Shown one piece after another: positions 18,565 to 27,808 of a stretch of 64,000 nucleotides of DNA; positions within the stretch are counted from its first letter, which is position 1; every line of letters starts with the position of its first letter. Under the pieces are notes generated by a model that saw only the letters and a program-made list of their open reading frames with translations, was not told the origin of the DNA and did not search any database. Source of the DNA: BRH-c54 sp036567945 (GTDB lineage: Bacteria > Bacteroidota > Bacteroidia > Flavobacteriales_E > Vicingaceae); contig DATCTM010000049.1 in assembly GCA_036567945.1 (NCBI GenBank), positions 1 to 64,000 on the forward strand, read 5' to 3'. Made by a program: the position numbers and the translations under genes.

Positions 18565-18993
18565 TTAACTATTCTTTTTCCATTGATGAGAATCATCTTC
18601 AAAAATTTCTTTACCAAAAACAGGCACTTTTGCCTTAATTTCTTCGGTAATAAATCGACAAGCATCAAAAGCCATTGCTCTGTGTTTAGATGATGTGAAA
18701 ACAAATAAACATATTTCTCCTGCTTTTACAATGCCCAAACTGTGATAAATATGTAAACAGGTTAAATCAAATTTTTCAAAAGCGGCTTCTCTTATTTGAT
18801 GAAATTCTTTTTCTGCCATTTCCTCATAAGCAGTATAATCTATCGCTTTTACCGTTTTACCATCTATTTCGTCTGCTCTAACTTGTCCTAAAAATATAGC
18901 ATGTCCACCTATATTTGTTTTAACTTGGTGATGAGCTATGGAAGTCGCTATTTTTTCGGGAGATATCGCTCCTACTACTAATGCTTTTTTCAT
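18565..18993 (-). CDS. moaE: Molybdopterin synthase catalytic subunit MoaE
   Basis: Large subunit of molybdopterin synthase; with thiocarboxylated MoaD it adds the dithiolene sulfurs to precursor Z. Family blocks: IFLGQVRADEIDG, YTAYEEMAEKEF, HSLGIVKAGEICLFVFTS, KHRAMAFDACRFITEEIK and VPVFGKEIF, the last with the active-site Lys. The frame can open at 19017 (overlapping the upstream gene by 13 bases) or at 18993; the second start (MKKALVVGAISPEKIA) matches the usual N-terminus. Directly downstream of the moeB-like gene, with which it must form an operon. MoaD is not seen nearby. Confidence 0.92.
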   Translation of the reverse strand: MKKALVVGAISPEKIATSIAHHQVKTNIGGHAIFLGQVRADEIDGKTVKAIDYTAYEEMAEKEFHQIREAAFEKFDLTCLHIYHSLGIVKAGEICLFVFTSSKHRAMAFDACRFITEEIKAKVPVFGKEIFEDDSHQWKKNS

Positions 18994-19004
18994 ATGATAG
19001 TTAT

Positions 19005-20099
19005 TTACTGTTTCCAATCTACAATTCCTTCACGAAGGTTAATTAACCTATCAAAACCTTGCTTTTCTAAAAATTCAATACAATTAACACTTCTTACTCC
19101 ATGTTGACAAAAAACCAATGTTTTTAATGATTTATCTATACGTTCCATCTGTTGCGGAATTTCCTGCAAAGGAATATTTATAACTCTTTCATCAATTAAC
19201 TTTGGTTGTTCCCATGGCATTCTAACATCCAAAATTTGTAATTCTTTTTCTTCTAAAAAATGAGTAAGGTCATTAATTGATATTTCTTTCATATTGTTTT
19301 TGTTTTCTGTCAACCCGCAAAAAAAGTCATAATTAAATGTTGTAAAATTGATGTTTTTCGCAATGGTTACTTCGGATTCGTTTTTGGCAATGTTTACAGT
19401 GGTAAAATTAGCTCCCAAGGCATTGTAAATAGTAAGTTTTCCAGAAAGTATTTCTCCAATTTGTAAAATAATTTTCAATGCTTCATTAGCTTGTTGCAAC
19501 CCAATTAATCCGGGTAAAACGCCCAACACACCAACATCAGAACAACTGGGAACACTTCCTCCTTTTGGCGGATTTGGAAAAAGACATCTGTAAGTTGGCC
19601 CGTTTTGGTAATTAAAAACCGTAACTTGTCCTTCAAATTTAAAAATGGCACCGTAAACTAAAGGTTTATTGCTTATCACACAAGCATCATTTACCAAATA
19701 GCGAGTAGAAAAATTGTCAGTTCCATCAATAATTATATCGTATTGACTAAAAAGATTAAGAGCATTGTTAGTGGTTAATTTTTCGGGGAAAGCAGTAATT
19801 TCAATGCAATTATTTCGAGCTAAAAGTCTTTCCTTAGCGGCTAAAGCTTTGTTTTTTCCAATATCTTCTGTTGTAAAAAGAACTTGACGTTGTAAATTAC
19901 TTTCATCAACAGTATCAAAATCTATTATTCCAATATTTCCAACTCCCGCTGCCGTTAAATAAAGTAAAACCGGACAACCCAATCCTCCCGCACCAATAAC
20001 CAATACTCGAGCTTTTTTTAGTCTTTGCTGACCTTCAATTCCAACTTTATCTAGAATTAAATGGCGGTTATATCTTTTTTTTTCTGACTCGTTTAACAA
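19005..20099 (-). CDS. moeB: MoeB/ThiF-type adenylyltransferase fused to a rhodanese domain
   Basis: Activates the C-terminal glycine of a ubiquitin-like sulfur carrier (MoaD or ThiS) by adenylation; the rhodanese part can supply sulfur. N-terminal E1-like domain: RYNRHLILDKVGIEGQQ, the ATP loop IGAGGLGCPVLLYL, DFDTVDESNLQRQ and DGTDNFSTRYLVND. C-terminal rhodanese from about residue 270 with catalytic Cys in LVFCQHGVRS and ILDVRMPWEQ. The zinc-binding CxxC pairs of enterobacterial MoeB are incomplete: TYRC in place of CYRC, and one Cys near residue 260. Upstream of moaE in one operon, which supports a molybdopterin role; ThiF-like action on ThiS cannot be excluded. Confidence 0.88.
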   Translation of the reverse strand: MLNESEKKRYNRHLILDKVGIEGQQRLKKARVLVIGAGGLGCPVLLYLTAAGVGNIGIIDFDTVDESNLQRQVLFTTEDIGKNKALAAKERLLARNNCIEITAFPEKLTTNNALNLFSQYDIIIDGTDNFSTRYLVNDACVISNKPLVYGAIFKFEGQVTVFNYQNGPTYRCLFPNPPKGGSVPSCSDVGVLGVLPGLIGLQQANEALKIILQIGEILSGKLTIYNALGANFTTVNIAKNESEVTIAKNINFTTFNYDFFCGLTENKNNMKEISINDLTHFLEEKELQILDVRMPWEQPKLIDERVINIPLQEIPQQMERIDKSLKTLVFCQHGVRSVNCIEFLEKQGFDRLINLREGIVDWKQ

Positions 20100-20243
20100 A
20101 ACATTAAGTTCTTTTTGTTCATCAACAAAATTAACCTTTTAATTAAAGTAGTTTTAATTTTTTTAACAACTAATCATCCTTTATTCACTAAATAATCTAT
20201 TAAAAGATTTATTTTTGAATGAATATTTTTTTAAGTATTAAAA

Positions 20244-20999
20244 ATGACACCAAAAATAGGCGTATTTTATTTTTTAATTTGTTTGTTGAGTTTCTCAACC
20301 GTAATGGCAAACGATAGTTTTAAATTAGCTAACAAGTTATATGATGAACAAAAATATGAAGAAGCTATTGAGCAATACGAACTGCTAATTAAAGAAGGAA
20401 AAATAGCGGCTGATGTTTATTACAACTTGGGCAATGCTTATTTTAAAAATGATGAAATAGCTGCTGCTATCTTGAATTATGAACGAGCTTTAAAATTAAA
20501 CCCAAATAACGAAGATGCTGCTTTTAACCTTAAAATAGCCAACAGTAAAATCATTGACAAAGTTGAAGCCTTACCTTCCTTATTTATTGAAAATGCCTGG
20601 CAAACATTTGTAACTTCAAAAAGTGTTGATGGATGGGCAACCCTAAGTATTATCTCTATTTTTATTGCTCTGCTTTTCTTTATTGGTTATTTATTCTTAA
20701 GTCAGATAGTAATTAAAAAAATAGGTTTTTATGGAGGAGCTTTACTAATTATAGTGAGTTTATTTACTTGGTTTATGGCACATCAACACAGTTCTTTATT
20801 AAAAAGTAAATCTGATGCTATCGTTTTTGCCAATATTTTATCTGTAATGAGCGAACCTAACGAAAAATCTAAAAAATTATTTACCATACACGAAGGGTTA
20901 AAAGTTAACCTACTAGATGAAAAAAATAAATGGTCAAAAATAAAAATCCAAAATGGAAATGTTGGTTGGGTTAAAAGTGAAGAGATAAAGGAGATTTAA
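20244..20999 (+). CDS. BatE-like TPR and SH3 membrane protein
   Basis: Signal peptide (residues 1-22), then two or more TPR repeats (residues 23-100, with ADVYYNLGNAYFKNDEIAAA and ALKLNPNNEDAAFNL), two membrane helices (about 135-185) and a small C-terminal SH3-type domain (residues 195-251, ending GNVGWVKSEEIKEI). This order is that of BatE from the Bacteroides aerotolerance (bat) operon. Here the gene is alone, with none of batA-D beside it, so BatE is a likeness in architecture; the true partner is unknown. Confidence 0.8.
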   Translation: MTPKIGVFYFLICLLSFSTVMANDSFKLANKLYDEQKYEEAIEQYELLIKEGKIAADVYYNLGNAYFKNDEIAAAILNYERALKLNPNNEDAAFNLKIANSKIIDKVEALPSLFIENAWQTFVTSKSVDGWATLSIISIFIALLFFIGYLFLSQIVIKKIGFYGGALLIIVSLFTWFMAHQHSSLLKSKSDAIVFANILSVMSEPNEKSKKLFTIHEGLKVNLLDEKNKWSKIKIQNGNVGWVKSEEIKEI

Positions 21000-21080
21000 G
21001 TTTTACTACCAAAGAATTTAATTTTTAGCAAAGAAATATAGCAATAAATTTCTGATTATCAATTCGTTACATCATTCAAC

Positions 21081-22121
21081 TTATTTATAAATTTTTCTTC
21101 TATTAAGCTCTCTTTGGAAACTTCTGGCGTTTGCTAAATGCTCATTATAATTACTGGCAAAAGCATGATAACCCGAAAAATCAGCTTTCGCACACATATA
21201 AATGTAATTGTGTTTCTCATAATTCAATACGGCATCTAAGGAGCTTATTTCTGGTAAATTTATTGGTCCGGGCGGTAACCCTTTATGAATATAAGTATTA
21301 TATGGGGTATTTGTCTCCAAGTGTTTTGTAAGTACACGATTAATGTTAAAATCACCAATACCATAAACTACTGTAGGGTCAGATTGTAGCAACATGCCTT
21401 TTCGTAATCTATTAATGTACAATCCTGCTATCTTAGCTCTTTCATCTCTATGTACAGATTGCTCAGCCTGAACAATAGAAGCCAAAACAGCTACTTCAGA
21501 TTGAGAAAGATTTAAATCTCTTGCTTTTGCTTTTCTATCTTCATTCCAAAATTTCTTGTATTCTTCTGCCATACGTTGCACAAACTCTTCGGCAGATGTA
21601 TTCCAATAAAACTCGTAAGTGTTGGGTAGGAAAAGTGTTAAAATAGTAATAGTATTAAAACCGTATTTTAATGTAAAAGATTTATCGCTGAGTAAATTAT
21701 ACAACTCAATACTATCACACTCTAAATTTTTGGTTGCTGTTCCTGCTAATTCTTTAATAGTTCGTACGTTGTTAAAAGTTACTTTTACAGGTTCTTGCTC
21801 TCCTGAACGTAATAAATCTACCAATTCATTATTACTCATGCCTTCTTTAAGCTTATATCTTCCAGGTTTAATATTATTAATGAAGTTTGATTTTTTTTCA
21901 GCAACCCATTTAAAAGAAGCTCTGTTAATGATGATTCCTTTTTCGTAGAGAGCATTAATTACATCATCAAAAGTATAATGGCTATAAATATGGAAATAAG
22001 CAGAATTGGTATTTTTCAAGGTAACATTGGGCTGATAAACCTTTTCATACATGTTATACACCACATATCCGCCACCAATAAGCAAGATTAAGAATAGAGA
22101 TATGATTATTTTTTTGAGCAT
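21081..22121 (-). CDS. mltG: Endolytic murein transglycosylase MltG
   Basis: Cleaves nascent glycan strands in the inner-membrane periplasmic face, setting chain length. One N-terminal membrane helix (residues 3-25), a LysM-like region, and the YceG domain with the key block LASIVQAEQ, containing the catalytic Glu, followed by INRLRKGMLLQSDPTVVYG and, near the C-terminus, NTYIHKGLPPGPINLPE. 346 residues, full length. Starts at ATG 22121. Single-gene unit between two differently oriented genes. Confidence 0.95.
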   Translation of the reverse strand: MLKKIIISLFLILLIGGGYVVYNMYEKVYQPNVTLKNTNSAYFHIYSHYTFDDVINALYEKGIIINRASFKWVAEKKSNFINNIKPGRYKLKEGMSNNELVDLLRSGEQEPVKVTFNNVRTIKELAGTATKNLECDSIELYNLLSDKSFTLKYGFNTITILTLFLPNTYEFYWNTSAEEFVQRMAEEYKKFWNEDRKAKARDLNLSQSEVAVLASIVQAEQSVHRDERAKIAGLYINRLRKGMLLQSDPTVVYGIGDFNINRVLTKHLETNTPYNTYIHKGLPPGPINLPEISSLDAVLNYEKHNYIYMCAKADFSGYHAFASNYNEHLANARSFQRELNRRKIYK

Positions 22122-22241
22122 TGACTGATGTTAATAATAGAATACAAAATAAATGATTTTAGTGCATTTTATTTAAGTTGTTGCTTGAAATAAAATAACT
22201 ACCCTTCAAGCTAAGTTAATTCTGAAAAACTTATATAAAAC

Positions 22242-22278
22242 AAAAAACCCTTGAGAAATAAATCTCAAGGGTTTTTTT
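22242..22278 (-). terminator. Terminator after the outer-membrane protein gene
   Basis: AAAAAACCCTTGAGA and TCTCAAGGGTTTTTTT form a stem of about 15 bp around a six-base loop, 19 bases beyond the stop codon of the minus-strand gene. Confidence 0.9.
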
Positions 22279-22296
22279 ATCTTATTAATCTACTTC

Positions 22297-23157
22297 TTAG
22301 AAGTGGAAGTTTAATGAAATGTTAGCACCAGAGATACCAGTATCTAAACCGAAAGAGCTAGTTTTTCCAGTTTTAGTAGTTCTAGTTACTAAAGAGTTAG
22401 CAGTAGCTGATGGAGAAGCTAAAGTCCATTGCTCAGTAGTTTGCTCACCTTCACCAGTTGAATTCATTGCTAATCCCCAAGTATACTCAGCACCTAAAGA
22501 TACTTTTGGAGCAAAAAACCATTCAACACCGATAAAACCTTGTAATCCTAACATAAAAGTAGAACCATTTTTCATTTCTGTAGTTCTAGGACCATTACTA
22601 GTAGTTGTAGTACCAGCAGTAAAGTTATCAGTCCAAGTAGCAACTGCATTATCACTAAAGTCATGACCGTAATCATAAGTAGTTGAAGAACCACCAAATC
22701 CAATCATTACCATAGCACCATAAACACCTTGAATTCTAGTATTACCTCTTCTTTTCTCAATACCACCACCTAAAACGATGTTATTGTAAGAAGTTTTCAT
22801 TTCATCTGTTAATTCAACAGGAGTTACAGTTGAAGAAGTGTCAAAAATGTTAGTAGTTGTTGTACTTCCGAAACCAATTCTTAACATACCTCTGTATGCA
22901 GTAGTCTCATCTTTAAACATTTTACCATAGATAGCCATGTTTGGAGCAAACCAAGTAGCACCAGCACCAGCACTATTGAATGTGTTTCCATTAAATAAGT
23001 TACCTGCATAGTTAATAATAGGATTAGCATCGATACCGATAGACCAATCACCAGCTTCTGGTAAATAAGCTTCACCTTTTTTAGATGTTAAACCATCTTG
23101 TGCGAAAGTCGCAGTAGCTAAAAATAAAGAAGCTACAAATAATACTCTTTTTTTCAT
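22297..23157 (-). CDS. Outer-membrane beta-barrel protein, unknown function
   Basis: Exported protein of 286 residues with a clear signal peptide (MKKRVLFVASLFLATATFAQ). The mature part alternates polar and hydrophobic residues, is rich in Gly, Thr and aromatic residues, and ends in Phe (ISLNFHF), the usual outer-membrane beta-barrel end. It has blocks of short strands such as VSLGAEYTWGLAM and a GGGIEKRRGN loop. I do not recognise a named family; loop sequences are Thr-rich and likely variable. It has its own promoter and terminator, so it is a single gene. Confidence 0.75.
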   Translation of the reverse strand: MKKRVLFVASLFLATATFAQDGLTSKKGEAYLPEAGDWSIGIDANPIINYAGNLFNGNTFNSAGAGATWFAPNMAIYGKMFKDETTAYRGMLRIGFGSTTTTNIFDTSSTVTPVELTDEMKTSYNNIVLGGGIEKRRGNTRIQGVYGAMVMIGFGGSSTTYDYGHDFSDNAVATWTDNFTAGTTTTSNGPRTTEMKNGSTFMLGLQGFIGVEWFFAPKVSLGAEYTWGLAMNSTGEGEQTTEQWTLASPSATANSLVTRTTKTGKTSSFGLDTGISGANISLNFHF

Positions 23158-23674
23158 TTTAATTGTTTTTAGTTAAACTTAATTTAATTTCTAATTTTTT
23201 TACTTTTTTAAAACTTGGGCAAACTTACAACATTTTTTTTAAATCGCACAAGTTTTTATTTTTTTTATTAACAATTGTTGAAAACAATTAACACACTGTT
23301 GATAAACTGATAGCATATTAATTATCAGCGACAAATGTATCTATTATGCTTTAAATTACAATTTAATCTAAAAAAATAACTGTTTTTTAACATTTTTTAA
23401 TTCCACAAAAAAGCTCCTAACCTATTATGTTTACTGAGCTTCACCTCTAAAACACTTTTTCTTTCCTTTTTTTATATTAAATTGATTGGTTTTTAATAAT
23501 TAACTAATAGAAAGGTATATACTATATATTAATTCCTTTTGATTTTATATAAATGAAAAAACTATATTTTAAAAAAATACGACATATGCCCTATGCTATA
23601 TTTTATATATTTCACAAACTTCTTATAAAAAATGTCTACCCTATACCCCCTATAATAAATTAAATATATAATTT
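23158..23674. other. 517-bp AT-rich intergenic region without a gene
   Basis: Between the outer-membrane protein gene and the pyrophosphatase gene, both on the minus strand. It holds the promoter of the former (23220-23252). The rest is very A/T-rich, without a long reading frame or recognisable RNA; no terminator stem for the pyrophosphatase gene stands out. Confidence 0.7.
23220..23252 (-). promoter_or_regulatory. Promoter of the outer-membrane protein gene
   Basis: On the minus strand TTG at 23249-23251 and TAAGTTTG at 23220-23227 (exact TAnnTTTG) are 21 bases apart, two more than the usual 19. The predicted leader to the ATG at 23157 is about 55 bases. Confidence 0.55.
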
Positions 23675-26467
23675 TTATTCCGTAGTTTCTTCGTTATTTT
23701 TCTCTTCTGCTTCTTCTTGCTTTGGATTTAATTCAAAAGAATACTCCACAGTAACATCTTCTCCTAAAATACTTCCTCCGTAAGTCAAACCAAAATCATT
23801 TTTATTAACTGTTAGCGTTCCACTAAATGCGGCAGAGGGAAATCCCCATGGCGTATCTTGTTTCCCTAAATATACAAAAGAATAAGAAGCGTCTTTAGTA
23901 ACATCTCTCATGGTCAACTTACCATTTGCAACATACCCATCTTCTGTTTTAACAACATTATTCGAAACAAACTTAATAGTAGGATATTTCTCTACATCAA
24001 AAAACTCATCACTTCTTAGGTGTTTATCTCTTTTTTCGTTTCCTGTGTAAATTGAATTGACATCTATAATTATTTCGATAGCTGTATTTTCATTATCAAA
24101 ATTTACATTACCAGTAACTTTTTGAAAACTTCCTTTAGAAGTAGCTAATAAATGTCTAATTGAAAAATCTACATAGGCGTGAGCTTCATCAACTATCCAC
24201 TCTCCTTGTAACTCACTAATATCTTTTGATACATTTTCAGCAACTTGTTCTGAAGCCACCACCTCAACAGCTGCAGATTCTGATTCGTGACCTTCAGTAT
24301 GTCCACCTAAAATTGGAGCTATTACTAAACCAATCAAACAAGTTAATTTAATTAAGATATTCATTGATGGTCCTGATGTATCTTTAAAAGGATCTCCAAC
24401 TGTATCACCTGTAACTGCAGCTTTATGAGCTTCAGAACCTTTATAAGTCATTTCTCCATTAATCATTACACCAGCTTCAAAAGATTTTTTAGCGTTATCC
24501 CATGCCCCACCTGCATTATTTTGAAAAACCGCCCAAAGCACACCAGATACGGTAACTCCTGCCATATAACCACCTAACATCTCAGCAATTAGTTTATTGT
24601 CATATCCTAATAACATTGGTATTACAACTATAAGTATAGGAAAGCCAATAGTTAAAATACCTGGTAACATCATTTCTCTTAATGCTGCTTTGGTAGATAT
24701 GTCAACACATTTACCATATTCAGGTTTACCTGTACCTTCCATAATACCAGGTATTTCTTTAAACTGTCTTCTTACTTCATACACCATATCCATCGCTGCT
24801 TTCCCAACTGAATTCATTGCTAATGCAGAAAAAACAACCGGAATCATCCCCCCTACAAACAACATAGCTAAAACAGGAGCTTTAAAAATATTAATTCCTT
24901 CAATTCCTGTAAAAGTAACATAAGCTGCAAATAATGCTAAAGAAGTAAGTGCTGCAGAAGCAATAGCAAAACCTTTACCTGTTGCTGCAGTAGTATTACC
25001 AACTGAATCTAAAATATCAGTACGTGTTCTAACTTCTTTAGGTAATTCACTCATTTCAGCAATACCACCAGCATTGTCAGATATCGGCCCAAAAGCATCA
25101 ATAGCTAATTGCATTGCTGTTGTAGCCATCATAGCTGATGCAGCTAAAGCCACACCGTAAAAACCAGCTAAAGCATAAGAAGCCCAAATTGCACCCGCAA
25201 ATAAAAGTACTGTTGGAAAGGTAGAAATCATACCTGTTGCTAAACCTGCAATTACATTAGTTCCTGCTCCTGTAGAAGATTTTTGAACAATTGCCAACAC
25301 TGGTTTTGTTCCTAATCCTGTATAGTATTCTGTAACTGAAGAAATAACTCCACCAACAATTAAACCTACTATAGTTGCATAAAATACCCTAATAGAAGAA
25401 ATTTCTTTTAAACCTTCACCAAAGAACTCCATATTCATTGTTCCTGGCAACATATATTTTACTAAAACAAAACAAGAAATAGCAGTTAATATAATAGAAA
25501 CCCAGTTTCCGATATTCAACGCTCCTTGAACTTGCTTTTCTTTAGCATCATTATTTTTAATTTTCACTAACATTGTTCCGATAATAGAAAACAAAATTCC
25601 AAAACCAGCAATTGCCATTGGTAATAAGATAGGACCTATTCCTCCAAACACATCTTGTATTGCTCCGCCCATATCTTCAATAACATAATTACCCAACACC
25701 ATGGCAGCTAATACAGTTGCCACATAAGAACCAAATAAATCTGCTCCCATACCTGCAACATCACCAACATTATCACCAACATTATCTGCAATAGTTGCAG
25801 GATTACGAGGATCATCTTCAGGAATTCCTGCTTCTACTTTTCCAACTAAATCGGCACCAACATCGGCAGCTTTAGTATAAATACCTCCACCAACTCTAGC
25901 AAATAAAGCAATAGATTCAGCTCCTAATGAAAATCCTGCTAAGGTTTCCAATACAATTGTCATGTCTTCTGTAGAAGTCCATGCACCTTTCATAAAATAA
26001 TTAAATAAAATGATAAAGAAACCTGTCAAACCCAATACTGCTAGACCTGCAACACCTAAGCCCATTACAGTACCACCACCAAAAGAAACTTTTAATGCTT
26101 GAGGTAAACTTGTACGAGCAGCTTGCGTTGTTCTAACATTAGTTTTGGTTGCTATTTTCATTCCCATATTTCCTGCTAATGCAGAAAAAAATGCTCCAAA
26201 AATAAAAGCTACTACTATTAATATATGTGTAGTAGGAACTATAAAAGATATTCCTGCCAAAACGATACTTGCTCCAATTACGAAGAAAGTTAATAAACGG
26301 TATTCAGCTTTTAAGAATGCTAAAGCTCCTTCATAAATGTAATCTGAAATTTCTTTCATCTTACCGTCACCGGCATCTTGTTTTAATACCCATGCTCTTT
26401 TCGCTGCCATGAAGGCTAGCCCAACTAAAGCCAATACAATCGGCAAGTAAATCATCATTGAATCCAT
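23675..26467 (-). CDS. hppA: Membrane-bound ion-pumping pyrophosphatase fused to a YceI domain
   Basis: Hydrolyses pyrophosphate and pumps H+ or Na+ outward. Residues 1-725 are a complete membrane pyrophosphatase with about 16 helices; GGGIYTKAADVGADLVGKVE and DNVGDNVGDVAGMGADLF are the active-site blocks and GNTTAATGKG has Ala where K+-independent enzymes have Lys, so it is of the K+-dependent type. H+ versus Na+ cannot be told here. A charged linker (residues 726-749) leads to a YceI-like domain (750-915: IVDEAHAYVDFSIRH, LRSDEFFDVEKYPTIKF, LTMRDVTK, FGLTYGG), a lipocalin-like isoprenoid-binding fold usually secreted. Both are in one frame with no stop. The known topology puts the C-terminus outside the cytoplasm, where YceI would be expected. 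Confidence 0.93.
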   Translation of the reverse strand: MDSMMIYLPIVLALVGLAFMAAKRAWVLKQDAGDGKMKEISDYIYEGALAFLKAEYRLLTFFVIGASIVLAGISFIVPTTHILIVVAFIFGAFFSALAGNMGMKIATKTNVRTTQAARTSLPQALKVSFGGGTVMGLGVAGLAVLGLTGFFIILFNYFMKGAWTSTEDMTIVLETLAGFSLGAESIALFARVGGGIYTKAADVGADLVGKVEAGIPEDDPRNPATIADNVGDNVGDVAGMGADLFGSYVATVLAAMVLGNYVIEDMGGAIQDVFGGIGPILLPMAIAGFGILFSIIGTMLVKIKNNDAKEKQVQGALNIGNWVSIILTAISCFVLVKYMLPGTMNMEFFGEGLKEISSIRVFYATIVGLIVGGVISSVTEYYTGLGTKPVLAIVQKSSTGAGTNVIAGLATGMISTFPTVLLFAGAIWASYALAGFYGVALAASAMMATTAMQLAIDAFGPISDNAGGIAEMSELPKEVRTRTDILDSVGNTTAATGKGFAIASAALTSLALFAAYVTFTGIEGINIFKAPVLAMLFVGGMIPVVFSALAMNSVGKAAMDMVYEVRRQFKEIPGIMEGTGKPEYGKCVDISTKAALREMMLPGILTIGFPILIVVIPMLLGYDNKLIAEMLGGYMAGVTVSGVLWAVFQNNAGGAWDNAKKSFEAGVMINGEMTYKGSEAHKAAVTGDTVGDPFKDTSGPSMNILIKLTCLIGLVIAPILGGHTEGHESESAAVEVVASEQVAENVSKDISELQGEWIVDEAHAYVDFSIRHLLATSKGSFQKVTGNVNFDNENTAIEIIIDVNSIYTGNEKRDKHLRSDEFFDVEKYPTIKFVSNNVVKTEDGYVANGKLTMRDVTKDASYSFVYLGKQDTPWGFPSAAFSGTLTVNKNDFGLTYGGSILGEDVTVEYSFELNPKQEEAEEKNNEETTE

Positions 26468-26521
26468 ATCTTTTTATTATAAATTTATATTATGTTAGTA
26501 TTTCTATTTTTTTTAGGACGG

Positions 26522-26529
26522 CAAAAATA
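26522..26529 (-). promoter_or_regulatory. -7 promoter element of the pyrophosphatase-YceI gene
   Basis: On the minus strand TATTTTTG matches TAnnTTTG exactly, about 55 bases before the ATG. No good -33 box is seen at 19 bases. Confidence 0.4.
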
Positions 26530-26547
26530 TATATTTTATTCTATAAA

Positions 26548-26585
26548 AGAAAAAAAACACTTTTTTGAATGTCAAAAAAGTGTTT
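26548..26585 (-). terminator. Terminator of pdhB
   Basis: On the minus strand AAACACTTTTTTGA pairs with TCAAAAAAGTGTTT and is followed by T-residues; it lies about 20 bases after the pdhB stop and before the pyrophosphatase promoter. Confidence 0.85.
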
Positions 26586-26608
26586 CCTTTATTTGAAAAC
26601 AAATATAA

Positions 26609-27586
26609 TTATCTGTACATCACCTGATTTACAGCTTTAATAATTTTATCTACATTTGGCAAATAAGCTTCTATTAATGGTGGAGAAAAACTCATAGGAA
26701 CATCTGCTCCTGTAACTCTTATAACGGGAGCATCTAAATAATCGAATGCATCTTTTTGTACTTTAAACGCTATTTCAGAAGCAATACAGCCTAATGGCCA
26801 TGATTCTTCCACGCATACTAATCTATTCGTTTTTTTAACTGAATTAATAATCGTTGCATAATCAATAGGACGAACTGTTCTTAAATCAATGACTTCAACA
26901 CTTACTCCTTCTTTAGCTAATTCTTGAGCAGCTGTTTTAACCAATTTCATCATTTTTCCAAAACCAACTATGGTAACATCTGTTCCTTCTTGCACAACAT
27001 CTGCAACCCCAATAGGCAATAAATATTCTCCTTCAGGAACTGGCCCTTTATCGCCATACATTTGTTCCGACTCCATAAAAATTACCGGATCATTATCTCT
27101 AATTGCTGCTTTTAGTAATCCTTTTGCATCATAAGGGTTGGAAGGCTGAATTACTTTTAATCCCGGACAGTTGGCATACCAATTAGCAAAATCTTGTGAA
27201 TGCGTTGCTCCTAACTGACCTGCAGAACCTGTTCCTCCTCTAAATACAATTGGTATTGGTAATTGTCCACCAGACATATTGTACATCTTAGCAGCATTAT
27301 TAATTATTTGATCAATAGCAACCAAAGAAAAATTCCAAGTCATAAATTCAACTATTGGTCTTAACCCATTCATCGCAGCACCAACAGCAATACCTGTAAA
27401 CCCATTCTCAGCGATTGGAGTATCAATTACTCTTTTGGCTCCAAATTCATCCAACATACCTTTACTTACTTTGTATGCACCATTATATTCAGCTACTTCC
27501 TCTCCCATCAAAAAGATATTTTCGTCTCTTCTCATTTCCTCACTCATGGCCTCATTAAGTGCTTCTCTAAATTGTATTTCTCTCAT
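26609..27586 (-). CDS. pdhB: Pyruvate dehydrogenase E1 component, beta subunit
   Basis: Beta half of the thiamine-diphosphate E1 enzyme of the pyruvate dehydrogenase complex. Transketolase pyrimidine-binding domain with MGEEVAEYNGAYKVSKGM, FTGIAVGAAMNGLRPIVEF, the GATHSQDFANW loop and transketolase C-terminal domain with VVEESWPLGC and VTGADVPMSF. 325 residues, normal. The alpha subunit gene (pdhA) is not adjacent; in several Flavobacteriales the two are separate. A branched-chain oxo-acid E1 beta is the alternative, but the sequence is closer to the pyruvate enzyme. Confidence 0.92.
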   Translation of the reverse strand: MREIQFREALNEAMSEEMRRDENIFLMGEEVAEYNGAYKVSKGMLDEFGAKRVIDTPIAENGFTGIAVGAAMNGLRPIVEFMTWNFSLVAIDQIINNAAKMYNMSGGQLPIPIVFRGGTGSAGQLGATHSQDFANWYANCPGLKVIQPSNPYDAKGLLKAAIRDNDPVIFMESEQMYGDKGPVPEGEYLLPIGVADVVQEGTDVTIVGFGKMMKLVKTAAQELAKEGVSVEVIDLRTVRPIDYATIINSVKKTNRLVCVEESWPLGCIASEIAFKVQKDAFDYLDAPVIRVTGADVPMSFSPPLIEAYLPNVDKIIKAVNQVMYR

Positions 27587-27808
27587 AATGCAGTTTATAT
27601 GTTTATAAGTTTTTAATTTTAGCCAAAAACTTAAATCAATTAGGACGTCAAAATTATAAAATTAACTCTTATTGAAGGTGTTTTTAATTACAAAAACTAA
27701 TTTACTACTGAAAAACATACTATTAAATTAGTCTGAGAGTTATTCTCTATAAAATATTAATTGCATTTATGTAAGTTTGCATCAAAATATTTTCGTCTAA
27801 ATTAAGAC

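Noticed and set aside
18465..18704. Minus-strand frame of 79 codons overlapping moaE and the recR start
   Set aside because: It is a shifted frame of moaE; its sequence lacks family similarity while the moaE frame is complete.
22319..22666. Plus-strand frame of 115 codons opposite the outer-membrane protein gene
   Set aside because: Antisense to a gene with a clear signal peptide, promoter and terminator.
23158..23674. AT-rich gap examined for a hidden small gene or RNA
   Set aside because: No frame with sensible composition and no stable stem was found; only the promoter of the neighbouring gene is supported.
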